Assembly (NCBI GenBank): GCA_934276635.1
Contig: CAKQTH010000009.1
Location: 1-48,203, forward strand
DNA: 48,203 nucleotides
From: an uncultured Alphaproteobacteria bacterium
Lineage (GTDB): Bacteria; Pseudomonadota; Alphaproteobacteria; RF32; CAG-239
Reading direction: 5' to 3'
In this document: positions 9,258 to 16,477 of the stretch, in pieces
Layout: each line of letters opens with the position of its first letter
How positions within the stretch are numbered: position 1 is the stretch's first letter
Program-made: the position numbers and the translations under genes
The notes under the pieces: model-generated
The model's database searches: none
The model's input: the letters and a program-made list of their open reading frames with translations, nothing else
Told to the model about the DNA's origin: nothing

Positions 9258-9701
9258 TTATGACATCTTGTGAGCTTCAATCGGCCATTTTTCGTGAACA
9301 AGGGCAATTTCCTCTTTGTTCAGGATAAGGTCATAAGTCTTTCCGTCAATCATTCTCTTCAGACTCGGCGGAATTTCCGTACAATTTTGCAGCAAGGTCA
9401 TAATCTCCTGATGGTTACGCCGCAGCAAAATCATCTCCTGCTGCATTGCAGACATTCCGTCGGCATAATATCGGCAGAGGAACATCACTTCATCATGATG
9501 GTCGCTTTTTATGATGCATGTAAGCGTATACGGCGGAATCATTCTGAGCAATTCATATATTTCCTGCCGGTTGCCTCTTTTGGCAATAATCATTTTGTGC
9601 TCCGTTGAAAGATTTTGCGTTCTGATAATTTGCAAAATCTTTTCGGTTGAGACATTCATCAAAGCTTCTGCGTTTTGCTGGAAAATACTGTTTTTCTTCA
9701 T
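9258..9701 (-). CDS. Short helical-repeat protein (RGNHQEIM family), 147 residues
   Basis: I do not recognise a named family. The protein contains repeats of roughly 27 residues, each opening with a charged motif such as RGNRQEIYELL, SDHHDEVMFLC or RRNHQEIMTLL, followed by a second hydrophobic helix. The pattern resembles a two-helix solenoid like HEAT or ankyrin-type scaffolds, which would suggest protein binding. The start at 9701 (MKKNSIFQQN) is the first sensible methionine downstream of the promoter at 9752-9780; upstream in-frame sequence is promoter DNA. It is divergent from a sister gene at 9864 that carries the same repeat, so the pair probably arose by duplication and inversion. Confidence 0.6.
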   Translation of the reverse strand: MKKNSIFQQNAEALMNVSTEKILQIIRTQNLSTEHKMIIAKRGNRQEIYELLRMIPPYTLTCIIKSDHHDEVMFLCRYYADGMSAMQQEMILLRRNHQEIMTLLQNCTEIPPSLKRMIDGKTYDLILNKEEIALVHEKWPIEAHKMS

Positions 9702-9751
9702 AATTATAAAAATTTGAAAGTTTATTGATAAAATAATTTGAAATTGGACAA

Positions 9752-9822
9752 AATATATCACCGCCAATACATCTTGTCAACACACTTTTTGCATTGACAA
9801 CGACAAAATTTTATGATATTTT
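9752..9822. promoter_or_regulatory. Divergent promoters for the two repeat-protein genes
   Basis: Minus strand: TTGACA (complement of 9775-9780), 17 bases, TATATT (complement of 9752-9757), reading toward 9701. Plus strand: TTGACA at 9794-9799, 17 bases, TATTTT at 9817-9822, reading toward 9864. The two -35 boxes are 13 bases apart, so shared control is likely. Confidence 0.6.
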
Positions 9823-9863
9823 TTGTCCATAAATTTAATTATTAACTTCTAAATCCTATCATT

Positions 9864-10292
9864 ATGCTTATTGAAACTAAAAATTTGCAAAATGTGCTGG
9901 ACAACGGCACTCGTGATGAAATTATGCATCTGCTGCAAAACACCGTGATTCCTCCGTTCTTTGTTCCGAAAGTGATAGAACGCGGAAATCATCAAGAGAT
10001 TATGGCGCTTATCAGCAACAAATTCACTGATTTGGTGGCTGCCGCTTATCCGATTATTCTGCGCGGAAATCATCAGGAGATTATGTATCTTTTGCGCCGG
10101 TTGCCGAACGATTGCATGGTCGGAGTTGCCAGAATTATCCTGCGCGGAAACCACCTCGAAATTATGCGTTGCATAAAAAAATGGGGCAGTTGTTTCTACA
10201 AACTTGATGAAGAGTTGCTGTATAAACGCAACAATCAGCAAGAAATTGCCGCTTATGAAAAGCAAAAAACAAAAAATTATGCTTTGCAATAA
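9864..10292 (+). CDS. Short helical-repeat protein (RGNHQEIM family), 142 residues
   Basis: Five repeats of about 27 residues are visible, starting NGTRDEIMHLL, RGNHQEIMALI, RGNHQEIMYLL, RGNHLEIMRCI and RNNQQEIAAYE. Each repeat looks like a helix, a turn with a proline or small residues, and a second helix ending in an arginine that begins the next motif. No signal peptide, membrane segment or catalytic motif is present, so a binding scaffold is the most likely role. It faces away from the related gene at 9258 and is followed by its own terminator. The DNA coding the motif is itself repeated (cgcggaaatcatcaggag-like), pointing to recent internal duplication. Confidence 0.65.
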   Translation: MLIETKNLQNVLDNGTRDEIMHLLQNTVIPPFFVPKVIERGNHQEIMALISNKFTDLVAAAYPIILRGNHQEIMYLLRRLPNDCMVGVARIILRGNHLEIMRCIKKWGSCFYKLDEELLYKRNNQQEIAAYEKQKTKNYALQ

Positions 10293-10299
10293 GCGCCTT

Positions 10300-10328
10300 A
10301 AACACCGCCTCAAACGACGGTGTTTTTT
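10300..10328 (+). terminator. Terminator after the 9864 gene
   Basis: AACACCG and CGGTGTT form a seven-bp stem around a 10-base loop, followed by six T. Confidence 0.8.
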
Positions 10329-10416
10329 GTTGCTCAACTAAAAAACAAATTGACTTTAATATTTTATGGACTAAAGTCTGCTTATTGTTCATTATTTTAC
10401 AGTGAGATATAACATT

Positions 10417-11661
10417 ATGGGAATTTTCAAAAAAGACACGCCGATTGTATCGGCTCCGGCAATGTCTTCTTCTTTGCAGAGACCTAGACCGATTACTTCT
10501 TCTTCAATTTCTTCGGAATCGTTTAATCCTCAACCGGCAATGAGCAGACCGGTTATGCCGTCCGCAGCGTCGGCCGCTCCTGCAGCTCCGACTGCTTCCA
10601 AACCGGCGTTGACAATTTCTCCGGCAATGTCCGGCACATATTCGGCCGCAAGCAGCGCGGCACCGGCACAGCCCGCAAGACCGCTGTCCCCGGCGATGAC
10701 ACCGGAAAGCCTCGGCAATATTAACGATGTCAAATTTTCAGATGTTTATATCACTCCTGACAAAAAATCGTATATTTGGGGCGCAAAAACCGAATGCGGA
10801 CTAAAACTGGTAACATTCGTCGATTTTCCGGAATTTTTGCAACAGATTGAAGAAACTTATGACGGCTCAAACAGCTCATATCTTTTGACTTTTCACGGCA
10901 GAAACTATCGTGTCGAAAGAACAGTTGCCAGTGACGGCGCACAATATTGTGCCCGCAAAATGCCGACCGTTGTCCCGAGTCTGCGCGAACTTGGTATGCA
11001 GCCCGGACTTTACAATCACCTGATTTCTCTTGCCGGAAGTTGCGGTTTGATTTTGTTGGCTGGCGCTACCGGTTCCGGAAAATCAACAACCTGCGCAGCC
11101 TTGATCCAAGAATATCTGCGCCGCAAAGGCGGTTATTGCTTCACGATTGAAGACCCGATTGAGCTTCCGCTTGATGGTATCTATACAACTCCGAATAATG
11201 AGCTAGGTCTTTGCAAACAGACAACCCCACCGAACGGAAGCTGGGCAGAAGGCATCAAGTCTGCGTTGCGTTCTAAGCCGAAATATATTTATCTTGGCGA
11301 GATTCGTTCTCCTGATGTTGCCTCGGAAGCATTGCGTGCGGCAACTTCCGGACACCTTGTGCTTTCAACGATTCACGCAAACAATGTAACCGATGCCATC
11401 AACGCTTTGGTTAAATATGCCGCATCAAGCGGAATTTCCGAAGATATGGCTTACGAATTGGTTGCCAACGGATTTTTGGGCTGCCTGCATCAGGTTTTGG
11501 CCGGAGCTCCGAAACGCGCGTTTGTAACATCTTTGTTTGCAAATCCCGATGTAAACGCTGGCTGCCAGATTCGTTCAATGTTCCGCAGCGGAAAACTCAA
11601 CATTGCAACCGTTCTTGAACAGCAAAAAACAAAAATCGACAAGAATCAGCCGCTGTTCTAG
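10417..11661 (+). CDS. PilT/DotB-like secretion or pilus ATPase
   Basis: A GspE/PilT-superfamily ATPase of about 414 residues. The first 90 residues are a low-complexity linker rich in Ser, Ala and Pro. The core has an N-terminal domain with ISL-like strands, Walker A GATGSGKSTT near residue 216, an Asp box FTIEDPIELP, a Walker B-type YIYLGEIRSPDVA and a His box STIHANNVTDAI. The conserved AIRxEP-type tail of classical PilT is not evident, and the features are nearer to DotB-like ATPases of type IVb systems. It would drive pilus retraction or secretion together with a polytopic membrane protein encoded elsewhere. The start at 10417 (MGIFKKDTP) is preferred to a GTG five codons upstream. It may serve the pilin at 8454. 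Confidence 0.82.
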   Translation: MGIFKKDTPIVSAPAMSSSLQRPRPITSSSISSESFNPQPAMSRPVMPSAASAAPAAPTASKPALTISPAMSGTYSAASSAAPAQPARPLSPAMTPESLGNINDVKFSDVYITPDKKSYIWGAKTECGLKLVTFVDFPEFLQQIEETYDGSNSSYLLTFHGRNYRVERTVASDGAQYCARKMPTVVPSLRELGMQPGLYNHLISLAGSCGLILLAGATGSGKSTTCAALIQEYLRRKGGYCFTIEDPIELPLDGIYTTPNNELGLCKQTTPPNGSWAEGIKSALRSKPKYIYLGEIRSPDVASEALRAATSGHLVLSTIHANNVTDAINALVKYAASSGISEDMAYELVANGFLGCLHQVLAGAPKRAFVTSLFANPDVNAGCQIRSMFRSGKLNIATVLEQQKTKIDKNQPLF

Positions 11662-11675
11662 GCTCGCACAACAAC

Positions 11676-11712
11676 AAAAAATCCCGAAAATTAAATTTCG
11701 GGATTTTTTTTG
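11676..11712. terminator. Bidirectional terminator between the ATPase and barrel genes
   Basis: AAAAATCCCGAAA and TTTCGGGATTTTT form a strong stem around a short AT loop, with T runs on both strands serving two convergent genes. Confidence 0.85.
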
Positions 11713-11713
11713 T

Positions 11714-12274
11714 TCAGAAAAAGTATCTGACTCCGATTGCGGTTCCGATGGCTCCTCCGGCGATAATATCAAGCGTTGTAACCTTAATTTCGCCAGATAT
11801 CATAAGATGTTCGCCGATAAAATAGCCTGTCATAAAGCCTGCACTGAAAACCAGAGCTCCTGTTTCGTCATTAACAACTCCGCCGATTTCAAACACAGGT
11901 CCCAAATAGACATTATTTCCGACATAGTATGTATCATATATACGCATCAGAATTTGTCCCATCAGCCCGTTACCATAATATTGTCCGACACCTCCGGCAA
12001 TTTCGATTCGCGCAGAAGTCGGACGACTGGTTTGCCTGAACGAATATCCAATAATCACCTCGCCTTGCAAATCTACGGCTCCTTTGATGGAATTATAGGC
12101 TCGAACATAATTTACCCACCCCTGAGAAAAGTTTGCTCCGATATACCATTTTCCTTCTATTTTAGAAAATCGCGGGGGATCGGGAATATAGCCTCTTTTC
12201 TCAGAAAATTTTGCATAAGAAGATGCAATCGAAAGGGAAAATAATAGCGCAAAAATTGCGAATAACTTTTTCAT
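11714..12274 (-). CDS. Outer-membrane beta-barrel protein
   Basis: Residues 1-21 (MKKLFAIFALLFSLSIASSYA) form a Sec signal peptide with an Ala-x-Ala-like cleavage site. The mature part alternates polar and hydrophobic residues in strand-like stretches (WYIGANFSQGW, GEVIIGYSF, ARIEIAGGVG, YLGPVFEIGG, ALVFSAGFMTGYFIG) and ends in RYFF. A terminal phenylalanine is the usual BamA recognition signal. At 186 residues it suits an eight-stranded barrel of the OmpA/OmpW size class. No Shine-Dalgarno sequence is visible; the leader is almost pure A and T. The promoter upstream overlaps a perfect palindrome, see 12316-12344. Confidence 0.75.
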   Translation of the reverse strand: MKKLFAIFALLFSLSIASSYAKFSEKRGYIPDPPRFSKIEGKWYIGANFSQGWVNYVRAYNSIKGAVDLQGEVIIGYSFRQTSRPTSARIEIAGGVGQYYGNGLMGQILMRIYDTYYVGNNVYLGPVFEIGGVVNDETGALVFSAGFMTGYFIGEHLMISGEIKVTTLDIIAGGAIGTAIGVRYFF

Positions 12275-12315
12275 AATAAATAATTTTTTGTGTTAATAAT
12301 GTTTTCTATATTTGT

Positions 12316-12344
12316 ATATTATATATTTTGACAAAATTTGTCAA
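12316..12344 (-). promoter_or_regulatory. Promoter of the barrel gene with palindromic -35 region
   Basis: Reading on the minus strand: TTGACA (complement of 12339-12344), 17 bases, TAATAT (complement of 12316-12321). The -35 box is part of the perfect 17-base palindrome TTGACAAAATTTGTCAA at 12328-12344, which could act as an operator. Confidence 0.6.
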
Positions 12345-12408
12345 TATATTTTCGCCGAATTTTGTAAAAAAAAATGAAGTTTTGCTTTATCCGCAAGATT
12401 ATTTGCAC

Positions 12409-12443
12409 AAAAAAAAGGCGCCGAAACCGACAACCGACGCCTT
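12409..12443 (-). terminator. Terminator of the rubrerythrin gene
   Basis: On the minus strand AAGGCG and CGCCTT close a hairpin followed by eight T, just past the rubrerythrin stop codon. Confidence 0.8.
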
Positions 12444-12462
12444 ATAAAATTTTTAATTCAGC

Positions 12463-12999
12463 TTAAAAATTTTCTTGCAATTCAAAGAAATATGCCTGCG
12501 GGTGGTCACAAACCGGACATTTTTCAGGTGCGGACGGGCTTTCAACGCGGCAGCCGCAGTTTGCGCATTCCCAAATAACTTTGGTCGGACGCTTAAACAC
12601 CGTTCCGCTCTCAAGAGCTTTCAACAGCGCATTATATCTTTCTTCATGCGATTTTTCAATCTTTGCAACGCCTTCAAACAATGCCACAATTTTATCAAAG
12701 CCTTCTTCGCTGGCTTCTTTTGCAAACTGAGCATACATTTCTGTCCACTCATAATTTTCACCTGATGCGGCATCTTTCAGATTCGCAACGGTGTCCGGCA
12801 TACCGCCGTGCAAAAGCTTAAACCACAATTTTGCATGCTCTTTTTCATTATTTGCTGTTTCTTCAAACTTTGCGGAAATAATGTTATACCCCTCTTTTTT
12901 TGCTTTTGAAGCATAATAAGTATATTTATTACGAGCCATAGATTCGCCAGCAAAAGCTGCTTTCAGATTAGCTTCGGTTTTTGATCCTTTAAGTTCCAT
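12463..12999 (-). CDS. Rubrerythrin
   Basis: Rubrerythrin reduces hydrogen peroxide in anaerobes and microaerophiles using a diiron site fed by a rubredoxin-like iron. The 178-residue protein has the expected two domains. The ferritin-like four-helix domain (1-140) carries ligand motifs E19-SMARNKY, EETANNEKEHAKLW and EGVAKIEKSHEERY. The C-terminal domain has CANCGC and CPVCDHP, two CxxC knuckles for Fe(Cys)4. AAGGGGTAAAATT precedes the start. It has its own terminator and is probably a single-gene transcript. It supports a low-oxygen lifestyle. Confidence 0.95.
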   Translation of the reverse strand: MELKGSKTEANLKAAFAGESMARNKYTYYASKAKKEGYNIISAKFEETANNEKEHAKLWFKLLHGGMPDTVANLKDAASGENYEWTEMYAQFAKEASEEGFDKIVALFEGVAKIEKSHEERYNALLKALESGTVFKRPTKVIWECANCGCRVESPSAPEKCPVCDHPQAYFFELQENF

Positions 13000-13076
13000 A
13001 ATTTTACCCCTTAAAATATTATTTGATTCGCTAAGATGGTAGTATGCAACTAACTTATTGTCAACAGCAATATTTT

Positions 13077-14531
13077 TTAATTTGTAACATTTTCTGGCTG
13101 AGCCACAACTTCGGTTTCAGCCGACACAATCGGCTCTTTCGGCGGATTTATGCTCTGTTCGAGTTTGGCAATACTCTGTTTGAATTTTTGCAGATTTTTG
13201 CCGTAAAGATTTTCGCCGGTCGCCGCCTTAATTCTGAGCGGATCAACTTTGCGGCCGTTTTTGATTACTTCATAGTGAAGATGCGGACCGGTTGAACGAC
13301 CTGTGCTTCCGACATAGCCGATAACCTGCCCCTGCTTAACTCTGACGCCGGGGCGGATTCCTTTTGCGTATCCTTTCATATGTCCGTATCCGGTAGAATA
13401 TTCAGAATTGTGCCGAATTTTTACAAAATTTCCGTATCCGCCGTTATATTTTGCAACCTGAACAACACCGTCGCCGGCCGCATAAACCAAAGTTCCGGTC
13501 GGCGCCGCATAATCAACACCGGAGTGCATACGCATATCTTTTAATATCGGGTGGCGTCTGCGGCCGAATCTTGAAGAGATTCTTGCGCGTTTGAGCGAAA
13601 GAGGCTTGCGGTCAAGCGTTTTTTTCAATGCTTGTCCTTTTTGATTATAATAGTCAACCTTGCCGTTGGAATCTTCAAAACGATACAGAGACATTACATC
13701 TTTTCCCAAAGTGAGCGACGCAAACACAATCTCGCCGTTTTGGACAACCTCGCCGTCCGGTGCTACTTTTGTTTCATACGCGACCTCAAATTTGTCTCCG
13801 GCACGAACATCGCGGCTGAAATCAACACTGAATCCGAAAATATTTGTAAAATCCGCAGTCACTCCGGAGGCAACTCCGGCATTGCGCATTGAAGAAGAAA
13901 CCGTTCCTTCGATTGTGCCGGCAACTCGTTTAATTTTTGTTTCAAACTCGTCCTGTTCTTTGCGTGCTGCATAAACATCATTGTCGTCGCGTTCCAATAT
14001 ATAACGGGTACCGACAGTCGGCTCAATAACTATCTTGTTGATATTTATCAGCTTTTCTTCAATCATATCTTTTAAGGTCACAATCTGAAGCTTTTGTCCG
14101 GCACGAAGATTGCGCACATCATAAACCTTCTTAAACTCAAGATAAATATCGTTTGCTTTTTTATATTCCAGGCCGAGTCCGGTCAAAATCCCGATAAACG
14201 CATCGCCTTTTTTGACTTCAACTTCAAGCTGTTCGGTGTTGATTTCAGAAGTCTGCGATGCGACATCAAAAACCGAATCGATATCGCTGTCCACAACTTC
14301 CGTACTGTCATCGTCCCCAAGAATCGGCATTTGGGCTCCGATTGTGACGCTGTTTTCTTCAACATTAAGATAATCTTTCGGAGAAATATTCATAACAGAG
14401 GCATTTACATTGTTGTTATTATATATCGAAACAACCAATGCGCATGTCACAACAACAGAATACGCAATCAGCAATATCCGCTCTTTTCTTCTGTTTTTTG
14501 CCTTTTTGCGCAATTTTTTATAGGGAATCAT
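13077..14531 (-). CDS. M23-family murein endopeptidase with N-terminal membrane anchor
   Basis: This envelope protein of about 484 residues begins with a basic stretch and one hydrophobic segment (about 18-38), so it is anchored or exported. A central region (about 130-190) resembles an OapA/LysM-like glycan-binding domain (VKKGDAFIGILTGLGL). The C-terminal LytM domain holds the zinc motifs HSGVDYAAP and GPHLHYEV plus SSRFGRRRHP and GYGHMKGYAKG, typical of DD-endopeptidases such as MepM that cut cross-links during wall growth. Both zinc-binding motifs are intact, so it should be enzymatically active rather than an activator of the EnvC type. The ATG at 14531 is preferred to the TTG one codon earlier. 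Confidence 0.9.
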   Translation of the reverse strand: MIPYKKLRKKAKNRRKERILLIAYSVVVTCALVVSIYNNNNVNASVMNISPKDYLNVEENSVTIGAQMPILGDDDSTEVVDSDIDSVFDVASQTSEINTEQLEVEVKKGDAFIGILTGLGLEYKKANDIYLEFKKVYDVRNLRAGQKLQIVTLKDMIEEKLININKIVIEPTVGTRYILERDDNDVYAARKEQDEFETKIKRVAGTIEGTVSSSMRNAGVASGVTADFTNIFGFSVDFSRDVRAGDKFEVAYETKVAPDGEVVQNGEIVFASLTLGKDVMSLYRFEDSNGKVDYYNQKGQALKKTLDRKPLSLKRARISSRFGRRRHPILKDMRMHSGVDYAAPTGTLVYAAGDGVVQVAKYNGGYGNFVKIRHNSEYSTGYGHMKGYAKGIRPGVRVKQGQVIGYVGSTGRSTGPHLHYEVIKNGRKVDPLRIKAATGENLYGKNLQKFKQSIAKLEQSINPPKEPIVSAETEVVAQPENVTN

Positions 14532-14666
14532 CAAAATCTGCCTGCTCTATTGTATAAACTCCGAACAGAATGCACTCAAAACACTCAAATTTCAAGTAGC
14601 TATTATTGTTATGTTGATAAAAAGACAATAAAAATAAAAAAAATAAACAATTTATAAAAAAAGTTC

Positions 14667-14695
14667 TTGCATTTATTGTTTTTGTTATGTATACA
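14667..14695 (+). promoter_or_regulatory. Promoter of tRNA-Asp
   Basis: TTGCAT at 14667-14672, 17 bases, TATACA at 14690-14695; the tRNA begins 16 bases downstream. Confidence 0.65.
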
Positions 14696-14710
14696 GATAA
14701 CCGATATCAC

Positions 14711-14787
14711 GGGGGCGTAGTTCAGTTGGTTAGAATACATGCCTGTCACGCATGGGGTCGCGAGTTCGAGCCTCGTCGCTCCCGCCA
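14711..14787 (+). tRNA. tRNA-Asp (anticodon GTC), CCA encoded
   Basis: A 77-base cloverleaf: acceptor GGGGGCG pairs with CGCTCCC with one G-T wobble, the anticodon loop is CTGTCAC giving GTC, and the T arm carries TTCGAGC. The terminal CCA is encoded. It marks the left end of the accessory region, and tRNA 3' ends are common integrase targets. Confidence 0.96.
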
Positions 14788-14954
14788 TTAAAAAGTCGTC
14801 TTTATGACGATTTTTTTATGCTTTAAGGGGTTCAGTTACCTTATATGAAATTAAAGAAATTTTTGCCTCTCGCTGTTCTTTTTAATTTTTAAAAACATAG
14901 CATAATCAATGCCTTAAACTACATGAGCATAAAAGAATTAAGGTTTATGATAAA

Positions 14955-15122
14955 ATGCTGAAAAACTATGAATCAATTTGTGAATCATTTAAAAATAAGA
15001 ATCATAGTGGTCTCCCGCCACATTTGTACTTGAATGGCAATATTTTTTGGTGTAGATTCGAACTACCGAGAGTTAATGGAAAAAGACGTTTCAAAAGGTT
15101 TTCCTTACGAACAGATATAAGG
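14955..15122 (+). pseudogene. Phage-type integrase, N-terminal fragment
   Basis: After an ATG with an AAGG ribosome site, the reading frame contains GLPPHLYLNGNIFWCRFELP and then a basic RRFKRFSLRTD. That is the pattern of the N-terminal SAM-like or arm-binding domain of tyrosine recombinases (glycine, aromatic strand, SLxT). Similarity stops near 15120, where the DNA turns into the opposite-strand AbiEii fragment, so the core-binding and catalytic domains are lost. Its position 168 bases past tRNA-Asp is where the integrase of a tRNA-targeted island would be. Confidence 0.6.
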
Positions 15123-15640
15123 TTGACTACGGTCTTTTATATCAACTCTCCATAATAGCGCGTTAAATTTGTTTGCAGCCGTTTCAATCGGAGAAATACA
15201 ATCTATATCCGCAACAGGAACATCTTTAATATATTCACCAATAAAAGATTTAATTTGTTTACGTTCAGTCGGCAAGTCAATATCCTTAAAACTTAATTCA
15301 ATCTGCAAGTTAGTTCTTAATGCTGAATCTGGTTTAAAGGTTTTTGGATATTCGACATAGAAATTTGCAAATCTGTTTTCATCTCGTGAGAATATACTAC
15401 CTTCTTCGACTTTAAGGTCTTCTATGTTATCGATTAGGTCAATAAGTTTATCCCTGAAGTTACCGCGCTCTTTTCTGGAGGCACTCGCTAGACCGACAAC
15501 ATCAAAATCTATATCTTCGGAAAATCTTTTGGTGTACTGATAGGCTTTTGATAAACTCGTACTGCCAGCAAATACAATTTTAACAGTATCAGTATTGAGT
15601 TTTGTTATAGCATCAAGCACTTTTACCAGATATCTTCCTT
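15105..15640 (-). pseudogene. AbiEii-like nucleotidyltransferase toxin fragment
   Basis: The frame reads RYLVKVLDAITKLN then IVFAGSTSLSKAYQYTKRFSEDIDFDV, the GS-fold nucleotidyltransferase signature (GSTSLSK and the ED(I)D metal pair) of AbiEii/AbiGii toxins. LQIELSF supplies the third carboxylate region. It ends ETAANKFNALLWRVDIKDRS and is cut at about 15115 where the integrase fragment begins. The N-terminus is also lost: upstream sequence runs into the HsdR piece in another frame. A GTG at 15620 could start a shortened protein, but lack of both ends argues for a remnant. No AbiEi antitoxin gene is present. Confidence 0.7.
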
Positions 15641-16390
15641 GCCCTTCATTGTTCTGTTTAAGCGTGAAAGTGTTTGTACCGCTTTAACATCTTGAAGTTT
15701 TTTATCAACGAACATTGTATGTAAATATGGTTCATCAAAACCTGTTTGGTATTTATCGGCAACAATTAATATATTAAAATCATCGTGAAAATACTCTGGC
15801 AATTGGCTTTCCTTGATATGTTCACCATCTTTTCCGATATTCAATTTTGTTTCGGAATATACTTCTTTGCTATCTTCTTCCTGCAACTCACCAGAAAAAG
15901 CAACCAGAACGTCAATTCCTTCATATTTATGCTCAGCGATATATTTTCTAAATTCTTGTAGATATTTAACAGCTTGCAAGCGTGAAGATGTTACAACCAT
16001 TGCTTTTGCTCTACCACCGATTTTATTCATTGTTATATCACGGAAATGTTCAATCATAATTTCCGTCTTTTGAGCAATGTTATGTGGGTGTAACGCCTCA
16101 AAACGTGTGATTGCCTTTGCACCTTTTGTTATATCAATCTCTGGACCATCCTTGATTCGCTTTATCAGTCTGTAATATGTCTTATACGTCATATAATGTT
16201 TCAACACATCCAAAATAAAATCTTCTTTGATTGCCTGCCGCATTGAATATATATGAAATGCCTTAAACTTACCGTCTGGTTGTTTTGTTCCAAAGCGTTC
16301 CAGTGTCTTTGCTTTTGGTGTTGCCGTAAAAGCAAAGAAAGACAAGTTATGATGTCTTCCTTGTGCCGCAAGTGTTTGCAACATATCCGC
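15623..16390 (-). pseudogene. Type I restriction enzyme HsdR, internal fragment
   Basis: About 255 residues of the helicase part of an HsdR subunit are readable: MLQTLAAQGRHHNLSFFAFTATPKAKTLERF (helicase motif III region, TATP) at the start, and DKYQTGFDEPYLHTMFVDKKL then VQTLSRLNRT (motifs V and VI) near the end. Full HsdR proteins are around 1000 residues; the nuclease domain and motifs I and II are missing, with a stop codon three codons upstream of the first methionine here, and the C-terminus stops at KEDIW where AbiEii sequence takes over. No hsdM or hsdS is present. It is a dead remnant. Confidence 0.85.
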
Positions 16391-16421
16391 TTAATATCGT
16401 GGAGTATAATACAAATTTTAC

Positions 16422-16449
16422 TTGACTTCAACATCTCTAAACATATACT
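16422..16449 (+). promoter_or_regulatory. Promoter of the adhesin gene
   Basis: TTGACT at 16422-16427, 16 bases, TATACT at 16444-16449, giving a leader of roughly 20 bases before the ATG at 16478. It lies just outside the HsdR remnant. Confidence 0.55.
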
Positions 16450-16477
16450 TATAAATATTTGTTTTCGGAGAAATATC

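Noticed and set aside
15105..15620. Functional AbiEii toxin with its own GTG start
   Set aside because: Both ends of the family domain are missing, it is fused to remnants on both sides, and there is no antitoxin gene.
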